Assembly: GCA_003023535.1 (NCBI GenBank) | Contig: PXSC01000087.1 | Location: 1 to 13,836 of the forward strand | Direction: 5' to 3' | Length of the DNA stretch: 13,836 nucleotides | Source: Halobacteriales archaeon QS_9_70_65 | Lineage (GTDB): Archaea; Halobacteriota; Halobacteria; Halobacteriales; Haloarculaceae | Part shown: positions 6,447 through 12,568 of the stretch, piece by piece | Layout of the letters: each line of letters starts with the position of its first letter | Position numbering within the stretch: the first letter of the stretch is position 1 | The notes under the pieces: generated by a model | The model's input: the letters and a program-made list of their open reading frames with translations, nothing else | Told to the model about the DNA's origin: nothing | Database searches by the model: none | Translations under genes and position numbers: made by a program

Positions 6447-7564
6447 ACCGCATTATAATCCGCATTCGCCGTACGAACAGTCCAAGCACTCGAAGTGTTG
6501 CCCGTTGCGATTATCTTCGAGCGTTGTACCACACTTCGAGCATTGCTGACTAGTGTAAGACGGCTCGACAGTCTCGACCACGATTCCAGCCAGTTCCGCC
6601 TTGTGTTTGTCTGTTCTTGCAGTTCATGGAACGCCCATTACTGGAACTTCTTGCCGTCGCTGATTCGGTCACGAATCTGCTGTAAGTCCTCAAAGACGAT
6701 GTGCGTACAACCGTGGTGACGAGCTTCCGCAACAATCTCCTTCGAGCAACGATGAAGATGGTCTTCACCCCACCGCCCGAATCTGTCACTAATGCGGTGG
6801 AACGTTAGGTGGGCACTCCGTGTCCCGGTCTGCTGGAGGCTGGCATGGTGTTTTTCGTATTCGCGGCGCTGGTGGTTGAGATAATTAGCATTCCCGACGA
6901 ACTGGCCTGTCGATGTTACAACGATGTGGTCGTCAACGTTACAGTCCACGCCAAGGACTCTCGAATCCTCGGCTTTCTCAGGACTGTTCACGTCGAGTTC
7001 CCGTTCCATCGCTGCATGCAGGTAGAACTCGTCGGATTCACTGTCGTGGTGGACGGTGCTGGTTGAGAAAGAATAGTCGTCGTTGAGTAGATACTCGCCG
7101 TGTGGCGTTCTATCAGGGTCGTCAGGCAAGTCGTACTCGCATTCGACCCTGCCGTTAACGGTGGCGAGACTCACTTTGTCACGGTAGTAGGTGGCGGCTC
7201 GCTTGTCGTAGACGATACTGAACGTGTCGTACTCGGGCTTACTGGTGTTTTCACCGTCTGCAAGTCGGTCAACGCAATTGTCAATATCGTCGGTGGCGCG
7301 TTTGATAGCTTTCTGGACGAGGTTCGCGTGCAGATAGTCGGGTTCTTTTCGAAGGTCGTCGTAGATGGCGGCTTCAGCTTCGCTTTTGCTGGTTACGCAA
7401 TCTTTGTCGGGATAGCGCCACGCCCAGTCTGCCGTTCGATTTGTGCAATACTGGAATTTGGAGTCGGTGGCGTGGAGGTCACTCTTGCGGTCGTCAGGCA
7501 CGTCAAGTCGCACCCGAACCGTGCGAGTCACGCCCCACGCCACTTAAACCACAGTAATAACTAC

Positions 7565-7575
7565 TTTTTATTAAT
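7565..7575 (-). promoter_or_regulatory. AT-rich promoter region of tnpB
   Basis: On the minus strand ATTAATAAAAAG lies about 22-32 nt before the GTG at 7543, in one of the most AT-rich spots of the window. Position fits an archaeal TATA element for tnpB. No experimental start is known. Confidence 0.4.
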
Positions 7576-7649
7576 GTTTTTTTGACTACGTCGGGGAAGT
7601 CAGCAATGCAGGTATCGATGGTTTGTGACATAGACCTTACGCACTCCCT

Positions 7650-7669
7650 CCCACCCGTGAATGGGTGGG
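7650..7669 (-). repeat. Subterminal hairpin at the left end (LE) of the IS
   Basis: Perfect 7-bp arms CCCACCC and GGGTGGG around a 6-nt loop, 21 bp inside the left junction. It resembles the left-end hairpins common in haloarchaeal IS1341-type elements and mirrors the right-end hairpin at 6212-6231. Confidence 0.7.
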
Positions 7670-8102
7670 CTTCCGCGCTGTTACCGCTGTGACCTCCGCG
7701 TGGCCAGCGAGTCGGCGACGTTCGGCTGCTTCGAGCGGCGGTTCGGCGTCCCGCCGGTCGACGGCGGCACCCAGCGGCTTCCGCACGTCGTCGGTCCGGG
7801 GCGAGCCTTGGAGCTGACACTCACCGGCCGGGAGCTGGACGCCGAGACGGCCGCGGAGCGGGGGCTGGTCAACCGCCTCGCATGGGGGGGGGGCGGCGCT
7901 GGAGACCGCCGTCGAGCTGGCGGAGGTGATCGTCGGCTTCCCGCAGAGGACGGTCAGGACCGACCGGGCGGCCGTCTACGACGGCCTCGGAGAGACGCTG
8001 GAGCGCGGCCTCGCCGTCGAGGGGTGGCACGGCTCCCGTGCCGTGGAGACCGCACGCGAGGGCGCCGACCGTTTCGCCGGCGGCGAGGGACGCGGCGGCG
8101 AG

Positions 8103-8128
8103 TAAACCACATGCTGCGATAGCAAACG
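8103..8128 (+). repeat. Copy C of the 26-bp dispersed motif, at the hydratase stop codon
   Basis: Begins TAAACCACATG, where TAA is the stop codon of the broken hydratase, and goes on to GATAGCAAACG. It agrees with copy A at 19 of 26 positions, including the first 11 without a difference. Two of the three copies therefore start exactly at a stop codon. Confidence 0.5.
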
Positions 8129-8185
8129 GCCCGTCGGCCCTCGCGCCGCGGTCGCGGCCGGGTCGGTCTCGACGCGCCGGCGGCA

Positions 8186-8192
8186 TTTTTTT
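8186..8192 (+). promoter_or_regulatory. T7 tract before the 8217 gene: terminator of the hydratase or TATA-like element
   Basis: Seven T residues after a GC-rich stretch containing GCGCCGGCGGC, as in archaeal T-tract terminators. The tract is also centred about 28 nt before ATG 8217, where a TATA box would lie. Sequence alone does not separate the two roles. Confidence 0.35.
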
Positions 8193-8216
8193 GACGTCAG
8201 AGGGATAGGGACGCGT

Positions 8217-8918
8217 ATGTCAGTCGCACGCGAGACGCTGGAGCGGCTCCGGCAGCCGGAGTACACCGGCGAGAACCGCTGTACGCCGTGCACCGTCGCG
8301 AACCTCTGTATCAACTTTCCGGAGTGGCTACTGGCGAAGTTCGACAAGCAGCCGATGCCGGAGGCGGAGCCGGTCCCGCCCGAGGAGTTCGACCCCGAGA
8401 CGGTGCTGCTGGACGCCGGCGTCGTCGAGCCCTGCGAGATCGGCGACGACCTCTGTCTCACCGACGGCTTCGAGGCCGACTGGCGCGGCCGGATGGGAGA
8501 GTTCGCCGACGAGGAGCGGCTCCGGGCGGAGCTGGCCGACCAGCTCGACGTCGACGGCGACGTCAGCTTCGACTCCTACGGCGACGCCTACATCGCCCGC
8601 GAGGGCGACTCCCACGTCGGCCAGTGGGAGTCGCGGGCGGCGTTGCTGGCCGATCTGGCGGCCGCCGAGGAGCTACCGGAGCGGGTCGACGGCTGGCCGG
8701 CGCTGGATCCCCGGCGGCGCAGCCAGCTGCTCGGCGGGCTGCGGGTTTTCGTCGAGGTATGTCCGGCCTGCGGCGGCGCGGTGACGACCGACACCGAGGT
8801 CGTCGAGTCCTGCTGCCGGTCGACGACCGTCGTCGGCGTCGCCTGCGACGACTGCGGCGACCGGCTGCTGGAGGTGCCATACCAGGGGCCGGAGGCGGAG
8901 GCGGGCGCCGCCGCCTAG
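8217..8918 (+). CDS. Uncharacterised haloarchaeal cysteine-rich (zinc-ribbon) protein
   Basis: A 233-residue acidic protein of a haloarchaeal family I recognise only as conserved. The N-terminus has EYTGENRCTPCTVANLC (15-31), a paired-cysteine motif. Cys73 and Cys80 follow in EPCEIGDDLC. The C-terminus has CPAC at 182-185, SCC at 198-200 and CDDC at 210-213, a likely zinc ribbon. The middle contains FGDA-like SYGDAYIAREGDSHVGQWESR. In relatives as I remember them the stretch between the N-terminal motif and FPEWLLAKFD holds one or two membrane helices. Here NLCIN passes directly to FPEWLLAKF at residue 33/34, so an in-frame deletion is possible and no membrane segment remains. Its TAG overlaps the end of the convergent pilin-like remnant. 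No function is proposed. Confidence 0.8.
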   Translation: MSVARETLERLRQPEYTGENRCTPCTVANLCINFPEWLLAKFDKQPMPEAEPVPPEEFDPETVLLDAGVVEPCEIGDDLCLTDGFEADWRGRMGEFADEERLRAELADQLDVDGDVSFDSYGDAYIAREGDSHVGQWESRAALLADLAAAEELPERVDGWPALDPRRRSQLLGGLRVFVEVCPACGGAVTTDTEVVESCCRSTTVVGVACDDCGDRLLEVPYQGPEAEAGAAA

Positions 8919-9186
8919 ATTCGCGCCGAAGCGAGGTTCGCCTGACCGTCGCCGCCGTACCACCTGACGACCAGCCGCTGACCCGGCTCGAACCGCTGGT
9001 CCTCCAGCCGGCGCCGCTCGCCGGGCCGGACCGTCCCGTTCCAGCCCGGCCGTCGTCGAGAGAACTCACCGCGAAATCCGCGTCGGGTGCCGAGTCGGCC
9101 GACAGCTGCGAGGTCACGACGCCGAGACCGGCGACGGAGCCGACGAGCGCGACGACGAACACGGCGGCGGCGACCCCGTCCCGCAC
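8915..9186 (-). pseudogene. Small N-terminally anchored, pilin-like protein remnant downstream of ftsY
   Basis: Begins with GTG at 9186, 2 nt after the ftsY stop. The first frame gives one hydrophobic helix, VAAAVFVVALVGSVAGLGVV, then TSQLSADSAPDADFAVSSLDDGR, the layout of haloarchaeal proteins with a type IV pilin-like N-terminus. The frame then turns into low-quality sequence, while the frame two bases on gives a sensible end: WNGTVRPGERRRLEDQRF, EPGQRLVVRWYGGDGQ and ANLASARI with TAG at 8915-8917. The middle of the outer domain is missing and the frame is shifted. No clear class III signal-peptide site is visible, so pilin is only a likeness. The gene was probably cotranscribed with ftsY. 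Confidence 0.6.
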
Positions 9187-9188
9187 GC

Positions 9189-10250
9189 CTACTCCTCGCC
9201 GAGCAGCCGATCGACGATGACGTCCGGGTCGAACCGCTCGAGGTCGTCGTACCCCTGGCCGGTGCCGAGAAAGAGGATCGGCCTGCCGGTCACGTGGGCG
9301 ATGGAGATGGCGGCGCCGCCCTGGGAGTCGGCGTCGGCCTTCGTGAGCACCGCGCCGTCGATCTCGGCGGCGTCGTCGAACTCCGCGGCGCGGTTGGTGG
9401 CGTCCTGGCCGGCGACGGCCTCGTCGACGAACAGCGTCAGATCGGGGTCGACGACCCGGTCGATCTTCTCCAGTTGCGCCATCAGGTCGTCGGCCGTGTG
9501 GAGCCGGCCGGCGGTGTCGCCCAGCACCACGTCGACGTCGTTGGCCTCGGCGTACTCGACGGCGTCGTAGATGACCGCCGCCGGGTCGCCGCCCTGTTCG
9601 TGGGTGATGATCTTCCTGTCCAGCGTCTCGGCGTGCTCTTCGATCTGCTCGTTGGCGCCGGCCCGGTAGGTGTCGCCGTTGGCCAGCACCGACGAGTAGC
9701 CCCGTTCTTCGAGCCACCGTGACAGCTTCGCGATGGAGGTGGTCTTGCCGACGCCGTTGACGCCCGTGAACACCATCACGACCGGCGTCTCGGTCTCGGC
9801 GACCCGCTTTTCGAAGTCGAACTGGCCAACGGCGATGACCTCCCGGAGCGCGTCGGCGATGGCCCGCCCGACGACCTGCTCGCCGGATTCGACCTGCTTG
9901 CGGGTGTCGCCGACCAGCTGCTCGCGGATGCGGTCGGTGATCTCGCCGGCGACGCCCATCTCGACGTCGCCCTGCAGCAGTTCGAGCTCCAGTTGTTCGA
10001 GCGGGCCCTCCAGCTCCGCCTCGGTGATGACCGTCTTGCCGGTCGCCGCCAGCGCCGCCTTCTTCGCCAGGCCGAGGTCCTCGTCGGCGGCCGTCTCCTC
10101 GTCGGCGGCGTCGGCCGTCGCATCTGCGTTCGTGTCGGCAGTCTCAGTCCCGGCCTCGGCCTCGGCCTCTGTCCCGGCGTCGCCGTCGGCGGCCTCGGCT
10201 TCGACGTCCTCCTGAAACCGGCCGAGTTTCTCCTTCAGTCCGTCGAACAT
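9189..10250 (-). CDS. ftsY: Signal recognition particle receptor FtsY
   Basis: FtsY is the SRP receptor GTPase that docks ribosome-nascent chain-SRP complexes at the membrane for cotranslational insertion. The 353-residue protein has a short basic start (MFDGLKEKLGRFQ), an acidic low-complexity linker at about 15-57, and the NG domain. The N domain (60-150) is helical; GTPase motifs are G1 GVNGVGKTTS (163-172), DTYRAGA (193-199), G3 DTAGR (245-249), G4 TKAD (303-306), and a closing GTGQGYDDLERFD. All GTP-binding motifs are intact. It lies 6 bp after prefoldin alpha in the L18a-pfdA-ftsY order common in archaea, and is followed at 2 nt by the pilin-like remnant. Confidence 0.96.
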   Translation of the reverse strand: MFDGLKEKLGRFQEDVEAEAADGDAGTEAEAEAGTETADTNADATADAADEETAADEDLGLAKKAALAATGKTVITEAELEGPLEQLELELLQGDVEMGVAGEITDRIREQLVGDTRKQVESGEQVVGRAIADALREVIAVGQFDFEKRVAETETPVVMVFTGVNGVGKTTSIAKLSRWLEERGYSSVLANGDTYRAGANEQIEEHAETLDRKIITHEQGGDPAAVIYDAVEYAEANDVDVVLGDTAGRLHTADDLMAQLEKIDRVVDPDLTLFVDEAVAGQDATNRAAEFDDAAEIDGAVLTKADADSQGGAAISIAHVTGRPILFLGTGQGYDDLERFDPDVIVDRLLGEE

Positions 10251-10256
10251 CTGGCC

Positions 10257-10605
10257 TTATTCGTCGTCCTGCTGCTGTTGCATCTGCTGCATCTGCTGCA
10301 TCTGCTGCTGTTGGGCCTGCTGGGCCCGCTGTTCGAGCTCCTCGGTCTCCTCGTCGACCTCCTCGATTTCGGCTTCCAGCTCCTCGATGCGGTCGTCGAG
10401 GGTCTCTTTTTTCCGCTCCAGGGACTCGACGGCACCCTCGCCGTCCCGTTCGGCCGCGTAGCCGCCACCCAGCCCGACGACGACCGCGTCCATGTCCTGG
10501 ATCTCCGCGCGGACGTAGGCGCCGCCGCCGAGCGGCACCTGGACGGTGTCGTCGGTTTCCAGCGTGGATCTGCTGCATCGCGCCGCCACCGCCGCCGAGG
10601 CTCAT
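10257..10605 (-). pseudogene. pfdA: Prefoldin subunit alpha, N-terminal coiled coil deleted and frame shifted
   Basis: Prefoldin is the hexameric jellyfish-shaped chaperone that hands unfolded proteins to the thermosome; each subunit needs N- and C-terminal helices that pair as a coiled coil. The ATG at 10605, overlapping the L18a stop as ATGA, starts MSLGGGGGAMQQ, a typical haloarchaeal alpha start. The next recognisable residues, TLETDDTVQVPLGGGAYVRAE, are in another frame. From there the beta hairpins, the C-terminal coil and a Gln/Met-rich tail run intact to TAA at 10257-10259. About 35-45 residues of the first coil are missing, judged from the family. An in-frame GTG at 10589 could start a shortened product, but it would lack the N-terminal helix. 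This is surprising for a chaperone in a translation cluster, so a sequence error must be considered. Confidence 0.78.
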
Positions 10606-10775
10606 GCGTCCACCCCGTCGACGTCGATCTGGGTCCGCTTCAGCCCGTGCTGGGAGCCGAACTCCGCGTAGGCCCGCTCGACGGCGACGTCCTCGTTGGG
10701 CGCCTCGACGGTCTTCTCGAACTCCTGTTCTCCGTAGCGCGCCGGGAACGACCCCCGAACGGTAAACTCGCTCAT
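10602..10775 (-). CDS. rpl18a: 50S ribosomal protein L18a (LX, eL20-related)
   Basis: A 57-residue protein: FTVRGSFPARYGEQEFEKTVE, then NEDVAVERAYAEFGSQHGLKRTQI. This is the archaeal L18Ae/LX family, a small protein of the large ribosomal subunit. Length and the closing GSxHGLKRTQI-type motif fit the family. ATG 10775 is the only start that gives the normal N-terminus MSEFTVRG; reading further upstream enters spacer. Its TGA overlaps the pfdA ATG by 4 nt, so the two are coupled. In many archaea this gene directly follows aIF-6, but here 637 bp of hairpin-rich DNA separates them. Confidence 0.93.
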   Translation of the reverse strand: MSEFTVRGSFPARYGEQEFEKTVEAPNEDVAVERAYAEFGSQHGLKRTQIDVDGVDA

Positions 10776-10800
10776 GTACGGACGGCGGGCCGCAAGCGGG

Positions 10801-10810
10801 AAGTATCTTC
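10801..10810 (-). promoter_or_regulatory. Possible TATA element for the L18a-pfdA-ftsY operon
   Basis: On the minus strand GAAGATACTT lies 26-35 nt before ATG 10775, the spacing of leaderless haloarchaeal promoters. The match to TATA consensus is weak, and an upstream promoter in the spacer is also possible. Confidence 0.35.
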
Positions 10811-10828
10811 CCACTCCCGCTTTTTGTA

Positions 10829-10851
10829 CGGGCGGGCCTGCGGCCCGCCCG
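10829..10851. repeat. Perfect 10-bp hairpin beside a T5 tract
   Basis: CGGGCGGGCC and GGCCCGCCCG around a TGC loop, 3 nt after TTTTTGTA on the plus strand. On the minus strand the stem is followed by an A-run rather than a T-run, so it is not a conventional terminator for the minus-strand genes. Confidence 0.6.
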
Positions 10852-10966
10852 GCAAAACCTGGTGAAAAATAGCGCGTACTCCTTCGAGCGCTCAGAGGGC
10901 GCTCTCGGTCCGTGCGTGCTACGGCGACTCGGCGGCTTCGCCGCCTCATCGCCGCGAACCGCCTCA

Positions 10967-11250
10967 GGGGCGTTCTCCGAACGCCCCCTCGGCGGATACG
11001 AACCCCCAAATCGACGGATCGGTCAATGCAGCAACTTCCTTCGCCGGGGTCTTCGCTCGCTTCGTTCGGTCAAGCCCCGGTGAAACTTATTGATTCAAAG
11101 GCCTCCTCCGCGGGGCTTCACCCCGCTCCGACGGTGAACCGCTCGCTCCCGTTGGTCGCTCGCGGATGCTACACTCGAAGGATTATATAACACGGAATCC
11201 TTCCAGTATTTCAGCAGGCATCCGCCGAAGGGGCGACCTTCGGACGCCCC
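10967..11250. repeat. Pair of long-range inverted repeats about 220 bp apart, each with its own hairpin
   Basis: The segment 10967-10999 and the reverse complement of 11219-11250 both read GGGGCGT, a short hairpin loop, CGCCCC, then a pyrimidine and TCGGCGGAT. The 17-bp inner part (CGCCCC-TCGGCGGAT) differs at only 2 positions. Such ends could bound a small non-autonomous mobile element, but no target duplication was found. Confidence 0.45.
11162..11225. repeat. Nested 64-nt double stem around a TATA-like core
   Basis: An outer perfect 8-bp pair (GCGGATGC at 11162-11169, GCATCCGC at 11218-11225) encloses an inner perfect 8-bp pair (GAAGGATT at 11177-11184, AATCCTTC at 11196-11203), whose loop is ATATAACACGG. 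The inner arm and loop form TTATATAA. This could be a folded RNA, or a dyad operator over a promoter. Confidence 0.6.
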
Positions 11251-11412
11251 CGAGGCGGGTTTCCGAGCGCGAAGTGAGCACTCGGTGGCAGTGAATGACC
11301 AACGCCGCGCGACCGATGGGAGCGCGGCAGTTGGAACGAATCGCTATTTTAACTCTTTCCTGCGGGGCGGTGGCGGCGAAGCCGCGACCCGTCCTCGCGT
11401 ACGGAAAGCGGG

Positions 11413-12075
11413 TCAGATGTATCCGAGGGCGTCCTCGATGCGGCCGAGTTCGGGGCCGGTCGTCTCCTGGCCGACGACGTACCCCTCGGCGTTGCTTACG
11501 AGCCCGGAGCCGACCAGCGGGCCGCCGTAGTTGATGGTGCCGATGTCGGCGTAGGCGTCGAACAGCTCCTCGAGGGCGTCCAGTTCCTCGTCGGTTGTCT
11601 TCGGATGACAGAGGACGCCGTCGTCGGTGGCGACGGCCGCGGTGCCGACGGTCCGGACGCCGCCCAGGGCGCCGCGCTCGACGGGCACTGCGAGGGCGTC
11701 CTCGACGGCCCGCAGCGCCTCCCGCGTCAGGTCGGGGTGAACGTACGCCCCGTCGTCGTTGGCGAGGACGACGTTGCCGGCGGCGTTGATGCGACCGGGA
11801 AGCTCGACGACCGGGCGGTCGGCCGCCGTCTCGATGCGCTCGCGCTCGCGGTCGGTGACCCGTTCGCTGACGAGGATCCCGTTCTCGTTGCCGACGGCCA
11901 GGGCGCCGACGGTCATCGAGCCGGCGACGGTCGTCGGGACGGCCGGGGCTCCGAGCTCCGCCTCGAAGGACTCGCGCAGCGACTCCTCGACGTCGGGACG
12001 GACGAGCAGGAAGTCGTCGGTCGCGGCGGCGAAGACGCCGACGTAGGCGGACCCGGAGAAGGCCGCGCGGAGCAC
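11413..12075 (-). CDS. tif6: Translation initiation factor aIF-6
   Basis: aIF-6 binds the large ribosomal subunit at L14 and prevents premature joining with the small subunit. The 220-residue protein has the expected five-fold repeat of a short alpha/beta unit: [78 protein letters not shown], and [37 protein letters not shown]. It is full length with no lesion. The start is GTG at 12075, 1 nt after the L31e stop, which places it in the L39e-L31e-aIF-6 operon. An in-frame start further upstream would lie inside L31e. Downstream it faces the hairpin-rich spacer. Confidence 0.96.
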   Translation of the reverse strand: MLRAAFSGSAYVGVFAAATDDFLLVRPDVEESLRESFEAELGAPAVPTTVAGSMTVGALAVGNENGILVSERVTDRERERIETAADRPVVELPGRINAAGNVVLANDDGAYVHPDLTREALRAVEDALAVPVERGALGGVRTVGTAAVATDDGVLCHPKTTDEELDALEELFDAYADIGTINYGGPLVGSGLVSNAEGYVVGQETTGPELGRIEDALGYI

Positions 12076-12076
12076 G

Positions 12077-12349
12077 CTAGGCGGTCTCTGCTTCGACGAC
12101 CGCCTCGCCGTCCTCCTCGAAGCGGGCCGCCCGGACCCGGAGCGTCTCCGGGGGCTTCGAGCGGCCGCGCTCCCAGACGGCCTCGTTGATCGAGGGGTCC
12201 AGCCGGACGTCCTCGTCGGCGACGTTGAAGTGCTGGGCCAGGTGCGAGCGGACGAGACGCATCGCCTTGTCGGCGCGCCGGCCCTTCGCCTCCGCGAGGA
12301 CGTCCCGCAGCGGGACCGTCATGACGCGCTCGTCGAAGTCGGCGCTCAT
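12077..12349 (-). CDS. rpl31e: 50S ribosomal protein L31e
   Basis: A 90-residue protein of the eukaryote/archaeal L31e family near the peptide exit tunnel of the large subunit. The sequence [34 protein letters not shown], then [32 protein letters not shown], is diagnostic; the WxRGRxKPP segment is the family hallmark. The acidic tail is haloarchaeal. ATG 12349 overlaps the L39e TGA (ATGA), and this choice gives the usual family length; an open frame continues upstream only through L39e in another frame. The middle gene of L39e-L31e-aIF-6. Confidence 0.96.
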   Translation of the reverse strand: MSADFDERVMTVPLRDVLAEAKGRRADKAMRLVRSHLAQHFNVADEDVRLDPSINEAVWERGRSKPPETLRVRAARFEEDGEAVVEAETA

Positions 12350-12498
12350 TCGTCGGTGTCGTTCCGCCGCCAGTTGCGACGCTTGTGATTGCGGAGCGTG
12401 TCCCGGTCGGTCTTCATGATGACCCACGCCGGCACCCGGTTGTTCTGTCGCTCGAGCTTCGAGAGCCGCTTCTTCTTGGCCTTCGACTTCTTGCTCAT
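12346..12498 (-). CDS. rpl39e: 50S ribosomal protein L39e
   Basis: A 50-residue, strongly basic protein: [19 protein letters not shown], then [31 protein letters not shown]. This is the complete L39e family, which lines the ribosomal exit tunnel. The VPAWVxxKT and KRRNWRR motifs are family signatures. It is the first gene of the L39e-L31e-aIF-6 operon and has a TATA-like element 26-34 nt upstream. TGA overlaps the L31e ATG by 4 nt. Confidence 0.96.
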   Translation of the reverse strand: MSKKSKAKKKRLSKLERQNNRVPAWVIMKTDRDTLRNHKRRNWRRNDTDE

Positions 12499-12523
12499 AG
12501 TGGGGCCAACTTCCGTCGCACCG

Positions 12524-12532
12524 CTTAAATTC
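12524..12532 (-). promoter_or_regulatory. TATA box of the L39e-L31e-aIF-6 operon
   Basis: On the minus strand GAATTTAAG lies about 26-34 nt before ATG 12498, inside an AT-rich island (AAGAATTTAAGCGG). This fits a leaderless or near-leaderless transcript of the ribosomal operon. Confidence 0.65.
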
Positions 12533-12568
12533 TTGTTCCTTTGGGGCGTCGCCCACCCCGCCGTCCGC

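Larger units (their letters stand above)
6205..7543 (-). pseudogene. tnpB: tnpB, RNA-guided nuclease of the IS200/IS605 family, decayed
   Basis: From GTG 7543 an open frame of 301 codons gives a haloarchaeal TnpB N-terminus and most of the RuvC domain: RVLGVDCNVDD (Asp200, RuvC-I), SLQQTGTRSAHLT, HIVFEDLQQIRDRISDGKKF (Glu285, RuvC-II). A TAA at 6638-6640 replaces a Gln codon. Beyond it the protein continues in other frames: WAFHELQ; KAELAGIVVETVEPSYTSQ; zinc finger CSKCGTTLEDNRNG then CLDC; NADYNA (RuvC-III Asp); AKSIARKLALKLQRG; and GGAFCRYALKSGVMTVN ending TASTVGS at the TGA in 6205-6207. That makes one stop and three frameshifts, near 6610, 6470 and 6355, plus a 48-nt insertion next to RuvC-III. 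TnpB proteins are omega-RNA-guided DNA nucleases that keep the element at its site. This copy cannot make a full protein. Confidence 0.88.
6206..7690 (-). mobile_element. IS200/IS605-type (IS1341-like) insertion sequence without tnpA
   Basis: The element splits the hydratase so cleanly that its ends can be set to within 3 bp: TGT occurs both at 6203-6205 and 7688-7690, and removing 1,485 bp restores TGG TGT GAC CTC in frame. It carries only tnpB, on the minus strand. There are no inverted terminal repeats. Instead each end has a 20-nt hairpin with 7-bp arms and a 6-nt loop (6212-6231 and 7650-7669), both starting AGCCCACC on the minus strand, as expected for the subterminal palindromes of this family. 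The interior is visibly richer in A and T than the host. On the tnpB strand the left flank reads GGAGGTC followed by the ambiguous ACA, so the target/TAM motif lies in or next to GGTCACA. The element is decayed and has no transposase of its own. Confidence 0.85.
5920..8105 (+). pseudogene. Enoyl-CoA hydratase/isomerase (crotonase) family gene, broken in three places
   Basis: Joined in three frames, this reads a crotonase of about 240 residues: MSVEYDRRGP; then RNAVDDATAEALGNAW, SGGTFSAGADLEAMD (oxyanion-hole loop), VEGHCVAGGLEMALWC up to base 6205; then DLRVASESATFGCFERRFGV, GGTQRLPHVVG, LTLTGRELDAETAAERGLVNRLA from 7691; and ETAVELAEVIVGFPQRT to the TAA at 8103-8105. Enzymes of this family hydrate or isomerise acyl-CoA in fatty-acid and related metabolism. 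The lesions are a deletion with frameshift just after codon 10, probably between two GGCCGG copies and about 30 nt; a 1,485-bp IS inserted between the Cys and Asp codons; and a G10 tract at 7874-7883 that shifts the frame by one base. A copy of the short dispersed repeat begins at its stop. Substrate specificity is unknown. Confidence 0.88.
10776..11412. other. 637-bp non-coding, hairpin-rich spacer inside the ribosomal/secretion cluster
   Basis: No protein gene is supported on either strand. The spacer is a chain of stem-loops: 10829-10851 (10-bp arms), GAGCGC/GCGCTC at 10886-10904, GGCGGC/GCCGCC at 10931-10945, GGGGCGTTC/GAACGCCCC at 10967-10987 (9-bp arms), CCGGGG/CCCCGG at about 11045-11080, GCGGGG/CCCCGC at 11110-11126, and a nested double stem at 11162-11225. 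Between the stems are AT-rich islands, for example TTATATAA near 11183. I do not see SRP RNA, RNase P RNA or tRNA signatures. It may be a repeat-derived island or a structured RNA. Confidence 0.6.

Noticed and set aside
7503..7631. 42-codon minus-strand ORF (MSQTIDTCIADFPDVV) upstream of and overlapping tnpB
   Set aside because: It lacks any TnpA features, covers the promoter of tnpB, and overlaps its start in another frame.
8563..9717. 384-codon minus-strand open frame crossing ftsY and the 8217 gene
   Set aside because: Only its piece from 9186 to about 9100 is real (the pilin-like N-terminus); the rest is out of frame with ftsY or antisense to 8217.
10776..11412. SRP RNA or RNase P RNA in the spacer next to ftsY
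   Set aside because: I could not find the conserved SRP domain IV or RNase P core motifs; the region is a row of simple hairpins instead.
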